From Rhodococcus sp. Leaf278 (GTDB lineage Bacteria > Actinomycetota > Actinomycetes > Mycobacteriales > Mycobacteriaceae), in NCBI RefSeq assembly GCF_001426085.1, contig NZ_LMRR01000043.1, forward strand, positions 186,001 to 250,000: a stretch of 64,000 nucleotides of DNA, in the 5' to 3' direction. Made by a program: the position numbers and the translations under genes. Positions 34,520 through 42,654 of the stretch are shown piece after piece; within the stretch, counting starts at the first letter, position 1; each line of letters opens with the position of its first letter. Under the pieces are notes generated by a model that saw only the letters and a list, made by a program, of their open reading frames with translations, was not told the DNA's origin and ran no database searches.

Positions 34520-35641
34520 TTAGTTGCTGCGCTCACCCGCAGTGATGTGCCGCATGACCTTTCGAAGAATTTTTCCCGACCGGGTCTTGGGTAACCCGTC
34601 GACGACGGTCAGATCGCGAAACGCCGCCACCGCACCGATCTTGTCTCGAACCATCTGCACGATCTCGTCTCTGAGCACCTCGGTGTCGATCGTCGCGTCC
34701 GACTTCAGCACTACGTAGGCACTGGGGCGGTGCCCTTTGAGTGGTGCGTAGACGATGTAGGAATGTCCGACGACCCACCCGACGTCGGACGCCGCCCACA
34801 TCACTTTCCCCGGACCGATCCCGTAGATATTGCGCATGGACCACGCCAGCGCAACGGCGTGCCCCCCCCCCGTTGTCACGGACGACGCCCTTGGGCTTGT
34901 CCGTCGTGCCCGAGGTATGGAGGGTGTACAGCGGATCGGTCGCTCGAACCTCGACCGGATCGGCTGGTTCGGCCCGTGACACCTCGTTATCCCAGTCGAG
35001 CCAGTTGTCCTCGGGTTCGCGGTGAGACCGTCCCGCCACTTGACGATGACGGTAGCGGGACTGCGCTCGGACAGTGCCTACGCCTCCGCCACGATCGGCA
35101 TGTATTCGATGTGGCGCGACCGTTCGAGGCCGCCGCGTGCGGTCAGCAGGGCCACTGGTTCCGCGTCGTCGACGCGTTTGGCGAGTTCTGCTGCTGCAAA
35201 CCCGCCGAACACAACCGAATGCACGGCACCGATCCGGGCGCACGCCAGCATCGCGATCACGGCTTCCGGAATCATCGGCATGTACACGATCACTCTGTCA
35301 CCGGCGCGGACGCCGCGAGCGGACAGAACCCCAGCACATCCAGCCACTTCGTCGAGCAAGTCCCCGTATGTGTACCGTTTCTTTTCAGGAACCATGGCCA
35401 AGTCGTAGATCAAGGCCGTCCGGTGCCCGAAACCGGCGTGCACATGTCGGTCCAGCGCGTTGACGCAGGTGTTCAGGGACGCATCGGGAAACCATGTCCC
35501 CGAAGAGGAATGACTCTGTGAGAGAGCCCGAGTCGGAGCCGAGTACCAGTCGATTGCCCCGGCGGCCTCCAGCCAGAACGACTCGGGGTCGTCGAGGCTG
35601 CGTCGGAACGCCTGGGAGTACGAGTCCTTGTGTGACGTCAA
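34520..35641 (-). pseudogene. prpE: decayed propionate/acetate-CoA ligase (PrpE-like)
   Basis: A remnant of a propionyl-CoA synthetase normally about 630 residues long. The N-terminal part (FRRSLDDPESFW, ALDRHVHAG, IARIGAVHSVVFGG-like) reads to a TAG at 35078-35080; similarity continues in the same frame after it (ALSERSPATVIVKWRDG). The frame then shifts near 35015 to EDNWLDWDNEV and TSGTTDKPKGVVRDNGG, and shifts back at a run of ten C at 34862-34871 to HAVALAWSMRNIYGIGPG. At about 34738-34741 VYAPL joins directly to a near-C-terminal segment ending LPKTRSGKILRK, so about 250 codons are missing. It cannot make active enzyme. Confidence 0.85.
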
Positions 35642-35655
35642 CGCTGAGCTTTTCG

Positions 35656-37317
35656 CTACGTCGTGTACAGAGCCGCGAGCGACTGTCGCAACTTGTATTT
35701 GAGGATCTTTCCGCCGACGGTGTCGGGAAGGGAGTCGACGAACTCGACTCGCTTCGGTGTCTCGAAGCCGGCGAGACGGGAGCGTGCGAAGTCGATGATG
35801 TCCGACGCGTCGGCCACGACACCCTCGCGTGTCACCACGACCGCCGTCACCGCCTCACCCCATTGCTCATGCGGAAGTCCGACGACGGCCGCCCGAGCCA
35901 CCGCAGGATGCTCGAGTAGAACTGCTTCGACTCGAAGCGTCGAGACGTTCTCTCCGCCGGTCTTGACGATGTCCTTGTACCGATCGACCATGATGCGCTG
36001 GCCGTTTTCGCCGATCACGCAGCTGTCGCCGGAGTGGAACCAGCCGCCTGCAAAGGCGTCTCTTGTGGCCTGCTCATTGCGGTAGTAACCGGAAAACAAT
36101 GCGGGTGTCCGGTAGACGGCTTCACCCGGACCGTCGTCGGTATTTGTGATCTCCACACCGAGCGGGTCGACGATCTTCGACGAGAGGATAGGGCTGGGCA
36201 CTCCGACGTAGTTGTCGCGCGGTGCAGTTCGTTCGTAGAGATCGCTCCAGCTGTCCGGCCAGAAGCGGTGACAGGCAATGCTTTCGGTTTGCCCGAAGAT
36301 CGCGAGCGCCTGCAACGAATCTCCGCACCGCGCACGCAACGATGCAAAGGTCCGTGGCGGCAATGCGGCCCATCCGTAGACCGCGACTTTGAGGCTCGAT
36401 GCATCCAGATCGGGCTCTGCGTCGAGGGTTTCGGCCACTACTCCCAGCATGGCGGGCGAGCCTCCCCACAGACAGGTGACCGACTCACGGTCGATGGCTC
36501 GGGCTGTCGCAACCGGATCGGGCTTGCGCCCGATGACTAACGTGCCACCGTTGAGCAGCACAGAAATGTTGAACAGATGATCGCCGACATGGTAGATCAG
36601 GGGCAGGAAGCTGCACTGCACGATGTCCGACTCGTGGCGGAGTCCACGAGTCAGCGCGGCGGTGAAGTTCATCCCCGCGTAATGGGTTGCGTGATGAGAG
36701 AGCATGACCCCCTTGGGCGCAGCGGTCGTGCCCGAGGTGAACAGAATTTGCCAGATGTCGTCACCATGAATATCGACCTGGGGCTCGGTGTCCGGACTGT
36801 CGGCACAAAATTCCGAGAAAGACGAACTTCCAGGAACTGCATCGCCCCCGATCGTGATGGTTACGCCCGCCTCTACCCCGTGGTATCCCAGTATGTCGGC
36901 ATTGGTTGCCCACCGTTCGGAGTCGATGACCAGAAATTTCGGTTCGACAAGTTCGACCAACTGACCGAGGACATCAGGAGCCATCATCGTATTGACCGGT
37001 GCGCAGACCAGACCGGCTTTGGCCACCGCCAGCTTGGTGAGCCACGCTTCGACCGAGTTGTCGCACAACAACATCACCACGTCACCCCGTACGAGCCCTT
37101 TGCTCAGGAGCGCGTTGGCGAAACGATTGGCCGAGTCGTTGGCTTGTTTGTACGTCAACCGCTCGTTCTCCGGGTGCGCAAAGGCACCGTCCCACCCGAC
37201 GATGACAGTCTTGTCCGGGGTACTCCACGTGACTCGCTCGAGCAGGTCTCCGACCGCAGTGCGGTCCCACCTGTTGTCTGCTCGACGATCGACGAGATCA
37301 CTCACATTGATGGCCAT
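35656..37317 (-). CDS. AMP-forming acyl-CoA ligase
   Basis: A 553-residue class I adenylate-forming enzyme. The P-loop FTSGTTAAPKG lies near 194, FGQTE near 338, the hinge GWFHSGDSCVI and DRYKDIVKTGGENVS follow, and the catalytic Lys is in TVGGKILKYKLR at the end. It activates a carboxylic acid to acyl-CoA, as AtuH does for terpenoid acids. A GGAGGA site precedes the ATG. It lies 21 bases after the acyl-CoA dehydrogenase gene in the same array. The acid is unknown; a branched or terpenoid acid fits. Confidence 0.92.
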   Translation of the reverse strand: MAINVSDLVDRRADNRWDRTAVGDLLERVTWSTPDKTVIVGWDGAFAHPENERLTYKQANDSANRFANALLSKGLVRGDVVMLLCDNSVEAWLTKLAVAKAGLVCAPVNTMMAPDVLGQLVELVEPKFLVIDSERWATNADILGYHGVEAGVTITIGGDAVPGSSSFSEFCADSPDTEPQVDIHGDDIWQILFTSGTTAAPKGVMLSHHATHYAGMNFTAALTRGLRHESDIVQCSFLPLIYHVGDHLFNISVLLNGGTLVIGRKPDPVATARAIDRESVTCLWGGSPAMLGVVAETLDAEPDLDASSLKVAVYGWAALPPRTFASLRARCGDSLQALAIFGQTESIACHRFWPDSWSDLYERTAPRDNYVGVPSPILSSKIVDPLGVEITNTDDGPGEAVYRTPALFSGYYRNEQATRDAFAGGWFHSGDSCVIGENGQRIMVDRYKDIVKTGGENVSTLRVEAVLLEHPAVARAAVVGLPHEQWGEAVTAVVVTREGVVADASDIIDFARSRLAGFETPKRVEFVDSLPDTVGGKILKYKLRQSLAALYTT

Positions 37318-37338
37318 CGGATTCCTCCGTAGTTGTTT

Positions 37339-38493
37339 CTAGTAGGACCGGGGCAGCGACAAGCTGTGCTGGGCAACGTAGTTCAAGATCATTTCGCGAC
37401 TGACAGGAGCGATGCGCAACAGTCGCGCCACACTCCACTGAGGAAGCAGTCCGTACTCGACACTCAACCCGTTTCCTCCATGCGTCTGGATGGCGGTCTC
37501 CACGGCACCGACGGCGGCCTCCGCGGCGGCGTACTTGGCGACATTCGACGCCTCGCCTGCCGGCTGGCCCTCTGCGTAGAGCCACGCTGCACGTGAGGTC
37601 GCCATCGCCGCGAGGTCGACCTCGATCTTGGCTTTGGCCAGTGGGTGTGCGACGCCTTGGTGCGCACCGATGGGCGCTCCCCATACCGACCGAGTACGTG
37701 CGTATGCCGCTCCCCGCTCGACTGCGAATCGACCGATTCCGACGCAGACCGCGGCACCGGTGATGCGTTCTGGGTTCAGACCGTCGAATACCTGACGGAA
37801 ACCTTCGTCGGCATCACCGAGGAGACTGCTGGCCGGGAGGCGGACGTTGTCGAAGTGAAGAGTGAACTGTTTCTCAGGGAGGCTTGCTGCGACCGGCAGG
37901 ATGTGTTTGACCAAACCCGGGGTGTCGGTGGGAACGAGAAACAAGGACAGCTTCCCGCGGCCCGTTGTTTCGTCCTTGCCTGTGCGGGCAACGACGACGA
38001 TCGCGCCTGCCTCGTCGACGCCGGAGATGTAGTACTTCGAGCCGTTCAAAACATAATCGTCACCGTCGCGACGGGCCGTCGTCGACATCTTCTGAGTGTT
38101 CGACCCCGCGTCTGGTTCGGTGATCGCGAAGACGACCTTCGTCTCGCCCGAAGCCATGCGCGGCAGCCACTCTCGACGCTGTTCATCGGTACCGTACTTC
38201 GCAATCAACTCACCGGAGATCGCGCTCGACACGAGCAGCAGGAGCAAGGGACAACCGTGAGCGGCGGTTTCCTCGCACACCAGTGCCAACTCGGTCATTC
38301 CTGCACCGCCACCGCCGTACTCCTCCGGCAGGTTGATGCCGATGAATCCACTGTCGGCCAGAGCTTTCCACAGTTCGTCGGTCGGCTCGTGGGCCGCAGC
38401 GCGCTCAGCGAAGTAGTCCGGTCCGAATTTGTCGGTGATGGCGCCGACGGCGTCGCGGATTGCGCGGTGTTCTTCGGATTCGGTGAAGTTCAT
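37339..38493 (-). CDS. acyl-CoA dehydrogenase (AtuD-like context)
   Basis: A 384-residue acyl-CoA dehydrogenase with NLPEEYGGGGAG near residue 54, the flavin segment VFAITEPDAGSN near 122, and RTRSVWGAPIGAHQ near 270. The last catalytic region (GGNGLSVEYGLLPQW) is present but the usual YEGT near the C-terminus is not evident. GAGGAG precedes the ATG at 38493, which overlaps the crotonase stop. In the acyclic terpene pathway this step oxidises citronellyl-CoA to geranyl-CoA; that role here is inference from neighbours. Confidence 0.92.
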   Translation of the reverse strand: MNFTESEEHRAIRDAVGAITDKFGPDYFAERAAAHEPTDELWKALADSGFIGINLPEEYGGGGAGMTELALVCEETAAHGCPLLLLLVSSAISGELIAKYGTDEQRREWLPRMASGETKVVFAITEPDAGSNTQKMSTTARRDGDDYVLNGSKYYISGVDEAGAIVVVARTGKDETTGRGKLSLFLVPTDTPGLVKHILPVAASLPEKQFTLHFDNVRLPASSLLGDADEGFRQVFDGLNPERITGAAVCVGIGRFAVERGAAYARTRSVWGAPIGAHQGVAHPLAKAKIEVDLAAMATSRAAWLYAEGQPAGEASNVAKYAAAEAAVGAVETAIQTHGGNGLSVEYGLLPQWSVARLLRIAPVSREMILNYVAQHSLSLPRSY

Positions 38494-39290
38494 GTCGTCT
38501 CCTCGTGTGAGTGTGTGCGGGCGCCCGGTGGCACTCGAAATTGTTCGAAACCCGCTGCCGCGCCGCTTCGAAGCAGAGTCGCAGATTGCAGAGCCGATTC
38601 GTGGGCGAGCGCACCGCGCAAACTCTGATCGGATGCAGTGTTGATGGACTTCTTGGTCATCGCGATCACGAAATCGTCGAACTCCGCAAGTTCGGCGGCC
38701 AACTCGACGGCTCGAGCAAGTGCGCGCGATGCATCTTCGGCGACCTCGTTGACCAAGCCGATCTCCACCGCACGCTCGGCATCGACCACTGGCGCACGTA
38801 GGAGCAAATCCTTGGCTCGTCGTGCACCGACCAGACGCGGTAGCAGATACGCCGCGCCGGCATCGGGGATGACTCCTCGGCGCACGAATACTTGGCAGAA
38901 CCGAACATCGGCTGCGCAGACCACCAAATCGCATGCCATTGCCACATTGAATGCCGCACCGTAGGCAACTCCGGACACCGCCGCTACCACTGGCAATCGG
39001 CTGTCCCAGATTTCGGTGAGCGCATCGTGAAATGCAGACATCAAGTCTGACTCGGCAAAACTGTCGGTGCTGTCGATCGTGTCGAGAATGGACTGAATGT
39101 CCCCACCCGCAGAGAAATTGGCACCGACGCCGGTCAACACCACCGAACCTACGCTGCGGTCGGATGCCGCTTCGCAAAGCTCACGCGCCAAGGCTGCGGC
39201 TGTCGCAGTCGACACCGCATTCATCTTCTCCTGATTGTCGAAGGCCATCACCCGCACGCGGCCTACGTCCCAGGTCGTCAGTCCGGTCAT
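38490..39290 (-). CDS. crotonase-fold protein, PaaG-like isomerase type
   Basis: A 266-residue enoyl-CoA hydratase/isomerase family protein with the CoA oxyanion segment FSAGGD near residue 60 and GVAYGAAFNVAM near 109. Both hydratase glutamates are replaced (Asn at the first, Phe at the second), while the GVIPDAGAAYLLPRLVG segment has the Asp used by PaaG-type enoyl-CoA isomerases. It is therefore more likely an isomerase than a hydratase. It starts directly at the AtuA stop with no gap. Confidence 0.88.
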   Translation of the reverse strand: MTGLTTWDVGRVRVMAFDNQEKMNAVSTATAAALARELCEAASDRSVGSVVLTGVGANFSAGGDIQSILDTIDSTDSFAESDLMSAFHDALTEIWDSRLPVVAAVSGVAYGAAFNVAMACDLVVCAADVRFCQVFVRRGVIPDAGAAYLLPRLVGARRAKDLLLRAPVVDAERAVEIGLVNEVAEDASRALARAVELAAELAEFDDFVIAMTKKSINTASDQSLRGALAHESALQSATLLRSGAAAGFEQFRVPPGARTHSHEETT

Positions 39291-41072
39291 CTATCCGTCC
39301 ACCAGTTCATCCGGCACTTCGGTATGCCGCGCCCGTAGGTATTCCCCGAGCCCTTTGGCTTGTGCATCCGGTCTCGTCGACGACGCAACCCCGTCGCCGA
39401 GGAAACGATCGACCACGAAATTGAGCGCTCTGAGATTGGCGAACTCGTACCGTGAAATATTCAGACCCGTTGCCTCGGGCACCAGTTCGACAAATCGATC
39501 GACTGTCAGGTGCGAACGGAGCCAGCTCCATCGCTCGTCGGAATCGGTCCAGACACCGACGTTCGCTTTGCCGCCCTTGTCGCCGGAACGAGCCGCAACG
39601 ACGTGCCCGATCGGCCGCCGCGTGACAGGTCGGTTTCCGTCGTCGTGCGTCGGTGCATCCGACGCCGGTTCCGTCCTGGCCGCCGCGACGCCGGCTGTAT
39701 GAGGAATTGTTTCTCGTGATCCGTCGTGATGCACAACCACGTGTTCCACTTCGGATGACGGAATCAGCGTCGGCCAGTACACCCCGAATTCGGTTGCCGA
39801 GGACGGCGGGGTCGTGGTGTGAAAGCCGGCGTAGCCGCCGAGCGCGAGCTCCATCACGGCGCCGGAAAAGGCGCGGTCGACCTTGCTTCGGTCGCGATCT
39901 TTCACTGTTACTCGCAGATGCGCCGACGCCTGTGCAGCTGTGGCCGGGTCGATACTGTCGAAGCGCAGTAGTTGCACGTCCGCCTCATCGAATACTTTTC
40001 GACCGCCCAGGATCTCGAACAACTCTTCTGTCGCCCATGCGGCCTTCTCCTCGATGTCGAGTCCGGTGAGCACCATGGTCATGGTGTTGCGGAATCCACC
40101 GACATAGTTCATCGCGACCTTGAGGGAGGTCGGCGGCGGAGTTCCCACGACGTTCGACACCAGCACCCGGTTCTCGTCCTCCTGCTCTACACGAGCAGTG
40201 TCGAAGTGCGCCACGACGTCAGGGTTCAGATAGTGCGGGTGGTCGACCTCGTACAGCAATTGTGCGGTCACCGTCCCGACCGACACCAATCCGCCGGTGT
40301 CGGGGTGCTTGGTGATGACAAAACTTCCGTCATGAGCGATCTCGGCGATCGGGAAACCCGGGTAACGACGATCCACGACTTCGTTGATCTGCGAGTAGTT
40401 TCCGCCGGTTACCTGCGGTCCACATTCGATGATGTGGCCGGCAAGAACGGAGCCCGCCAGTGCGTCGAAGTCGTCCCGCTTCCAGCCGTGCCACCAGGCG
40501 CTGGCACCCACGACGAGCGATGCGTCGGTGACGCGTGGGCAGATCACGATGTCGGCCCCAGTCCGAAGGGCAGCCGCGATCCCCCATCCCCCGAGGTACA
40601 CGTTCGCCGAGACCGGTTCTACGTCCGCATCGGCGAGGGCGACTCCACTGTCCAAGTGTCGAAGTGGGTGGCCGGCTTCTTGCAAGCCGATCAGGCGAGG
40701 ATGGAGGTCGTCGCCTTCGACATGCGCGACTTTGACATCGACGTCGAGCTCGGTGGCAAGTTCACGCACCTTCTCGGCGAGTCCGGACGGGTTGAGACCA
40801 CCTGCATTGACGACGATCTTGATGTTCTTGTCGATGCAGTCGGCCAGGACTTGCTTCATCTGGGTGAGAAAGGTTTTCGCGTAGCCCGAGTCCGGGTCTT
40901 TCTTGCGAGCTTTCCACAGAATGAGCATCGTCAACTCGGCCAAGTAGTCCCCGGTGACCACGTCGATCGGGCCGCCGTCGACCATCTCGCGAAAAGCTGC
41001 GATGCGGTCACCGTAAAAGCCGGATGCGTTGCCGATACGGACAGGACGCCTCTGGGCGGTTTCAGGGTTCAT
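39291..41072 (-). CDS. atuA: AtuA-like protein of acyclic terpene utilisation (DUF1446)
   Basis: A 593-residue AtuA-family protein. The N-terminal signature RIGNASGFYGDR, then TGDYLAELTM, NAGGLNPSGL and GGWGIAAALRTGADIVICPRVTDA are all present, followed by the C-terminal AtuA domain (HVVAARSGDKGGKANVGVW). In Pseudomonas AtuA is needed for growth on citronellol, but its exact reaction is unsettled. It overlaps the TIGR03084-type gene by four bases. It is the strongest marker that this array serves terpenoid or branched acyl-CoA breakdown. Confidence 0.93.
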   Translation of the reverse strand: MNPETAQRRPVRIGNASGFYGDRIAAFREMVDGGPIDVVTGDYLAELTMLILWKARKKDPDSGYAKTFLTQMKQVLADCIDKNIKIVVNAGGLNPSGLAEKVRELATELDVDVKVAHVEGDDLHPRLIGLQEAGHPLRHLDSGVALADADVEPVSANVYLGGWGIAAALRTGADIVICPRVTDASLVVGASAWWHGWKRDDFDALAGSVLAGHIIECGPQVTGGNYSQINEVVDRRYPGFPIAEIAHDGSFVITKHPDTGGLVSVGTVTAQLLYEVDHPHYLNPDVVAHFDTARVEQEDENRVLVSNVVGTPPPTSLKVAMNYVGGFRNTMTMVLTGLDIEEKAAWATEELFEILGGRKVFDEADVQLLRFDSIDPATAAQASAHLRVTVKDRDRSKVDRAFSGAVMELALGGYAGFHTTTPPSSATEFGVYWPTLIPSSEVEHVVVHHDGSRETIPHTAGVAAARTEPASDAPTHDDGNRPVTRRPIGHVVAARSGDKGGKANVGVWTDSDERWSWLRSHLTVDRFVELVPEATGLNISRYEFANLRALNFVVDRFLGDGVASSTRPDAQAKGLGEYLRARHTEVPDELVDG

Positions 41073-41890
41073 CTAGTTCCTCCTGAGTGCAGAGTTACGG
41101 ATGTCGACGGTGCTCGACCCGGGCCCGGTGCACCCGCGAACGTCTGCGCAATGGACATCCACGACTGTGCTGTAGGGCCGGTGACCGTCAATCGGGTGTC
41201 GTCGAGGTGGCGACGTTGGGTGACCGCGAGAGCGAAGTCCTCGGCGGGCCCGGCAACGCGGTCGACTGCGTCCTCCGGTCCCCACGTCCAGATCTCGTCG
41301 GAGTCCGGTGCCGAGAGTTCCACCCGCACAGCGATTGCCGGTACTTCGAGCTGGTTGAGTACGTGCACGAAGCCGAACGTGCTCACCCCGAGATGGGCGA
41401 TGCTCCGCAGACCAGGGCTCGTCGGGTGGGCGCGATCGAGTGCGTCGTAGATGTCCTGGCCGTGCGCCCAGGTCTCCATCAACCGGGCTGTCGCCGACGA
41501 CGCAGCGCTCATGCTGGGGCCGTACCACGGGGCTCGGTCGCGCGGACCGGAGTGCTCGAATGTCGCAAGCAGTGCTGCGCGAGAACGTTCGAACCAGGAC
41601 AGCAGATCGATGGGTGTCGTCGCACGATAACGTTCGGCGATCCTGTCGGGAAAATTCAGACCATCCTTGGTCAGTTCTGCAGCTTCTCGGCGGAATCGAT
41701 CCGGATCGAGTAACGCATCGTTCGCCGTGTCGTCGAAGTACGCGAGATGTGAAATTTGGTCGCGCACCGACCATCCCGGTGACGGTGTCGGGATATTCCA
41801 CTCCGAGTCGTCGAGTCCGGTGAGCACCGCAATCAAGTTCGACGATTCGGTTCGTAGGTCGTCCAGCAGCGCCGGGTAGTCCAGTGCCAT
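41069..41890 (-). CDS. TIGR03084-like metal-binding DinB-fold protein
   Basis: A 273-residue protein of the maleylpyruvate-isomerase/DinB fold, with SPGWSVRDQISHLAYFD near residue 37 and METWAHGQDIYDAL near 138 giving a His/Glu/His metal site. It matches the actinobacterial TIGR03084 family, which commonly sits beside AtuA. It overlaps AtuA (ATGA) and the crotonase. A thiol-cofactor or metal-dependent step is possible, but its role is unknown. Confidence 0.85.
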   Translation of the reverse strand: MALDYPALLDDLRTESSNLIAVLTGLDDSEWNIPTPSPGWSVRDQISHLAYFDDTANDALLDPDRFRREAAELTKDGLNFPDRIAERYRATTPIDLLSWFERSRAALLATFEHSGPRDRAPWYGPSMSAASSATARLMETWAHGQDIYDALDRAHPTSPGLRSIAHLGVSTFGFVHVLNQLEVPAIAVRVELSAPDSDEIWTWGPEDAVDRVAGPAEDFALAVTQRRHLDDTRLTVTGPTAQSWMSIAQTFAGAPGPGRAPSTSVTLHSGGTR

Positions 41891-42654
41891 CAGAGTGCCG
41901 TCCAGACTGGTTTCCGCTTCTCGCGGAACGCCCTCATACCCTCTTGCGCGTCGGCACTGTGATAAACCGGATCCCAGATCTTCTCGGCGCGCTCGAATGC
42001 TTCGCTGAGAGGGTGCTCAGCGGTCAATCGCATCGTTTTCTTGCCCGCCGAGACCGACAGTGGCGCATTCGAGGCGATCTGCTCGGCAAATGCTTGTGTG
42101 ACCGAACGTAACTCGGCAGGCTCGGCGATCTTGTTCACCAGCCCCACCTCGTAGGCTCGCTGCGCAGACAATGGGATCCCGGTCAAGACGATCTCGGTGG
42201 CAATGCGAGGTGGAATCATCCAGGACAGTGGCGCTGCCCACGGCGAGCCCCGACCGATCTTCACCTCGGACACTGCGAAAGTCGCCGTGCTCGACGCGAC
42301 AGCGAGATCACACGTCTGCGCGAGGAGAAACCCTCCGCCGAAGGCTGCGCCGTTGACGGAGGCCATGGTTGGCTTGTCGACCGTGATGTTTCGACCGAAC
42401 TGGGGAACGAAATCCGCCGGAGGAACGGTCAATTGATTATCGGCCATCTCCTTCAGATCCCCACCTGCGCAGAATGCTTTCTCTCCGGTTCCGGTCAGGA
42501 CCAGGACCTGTGCGGCCTTGTCGTCGTTGAATCGGTGTATGCCATCGAACAGGCCGTCACGGACATCCTTGTTCAGGCTGTTTCGCGCCTCCGGCCGGTT
42601 GATCGTGAGCCAGGCAACGCCGCGCACGACCTCGTAGGTCACTTCCTCGGTCAT
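41890..42654 (-). CDS. enoyl-CoA hydratase/isomerase family protein
   Basis: A 254-residue crotonase with FCAGGDL near 61 and NGAAFGGGF near 100. The second catalytic glutamate position is kept (SEVKIG), while the first reads Leu. It overlaps the carboxylase alpha-subunit stop. In the terpene or leucine pathways the product of the biotin carboxylase is hydrated by such an enzyme, for example AtuE on isohexenylglutaconyl-CoA. The one-Glu active site leaves the reaction open. Confidence 0.9.
   Translation of the reverse strand: MTEEVTYEVVRGVAWLTINRPEARNSLNKDVRDGLFDGIHRFNDDKAAQVLVLTGTGEKAFCAGGDLKEMADNQLTVPPADFVPQFGRNITVDKPTMASVNGAAFGGGFLLAQTCDLAVASSTATFAVSEVKIGRGSPWAAPLSWMIPPRIATEIVLTGIPLSAQRAYEVGLVNKIAEPAELRSVTQAFAEQIASNAPLSVSAGKKTMRLTAEHPLSEAFERAEKIWDPVYHSADAQEGMRAFREKRKPVWTAL

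Noticed and set aside
34862..34871. Ten-C run as a phase-variation switch of the PrpE-like gene
   Set aside because: Restoring the frame here would not help, because a nonsense codon, another shift and a large internal deletion remain.
39972..41450. 492-codon plus-strand open frame opposite AtuA and the TIGR03084-type gene
   Set aside because: A shadow of high-GC coding sequence; no family features, while the minus strand carries clear conserved proteins.
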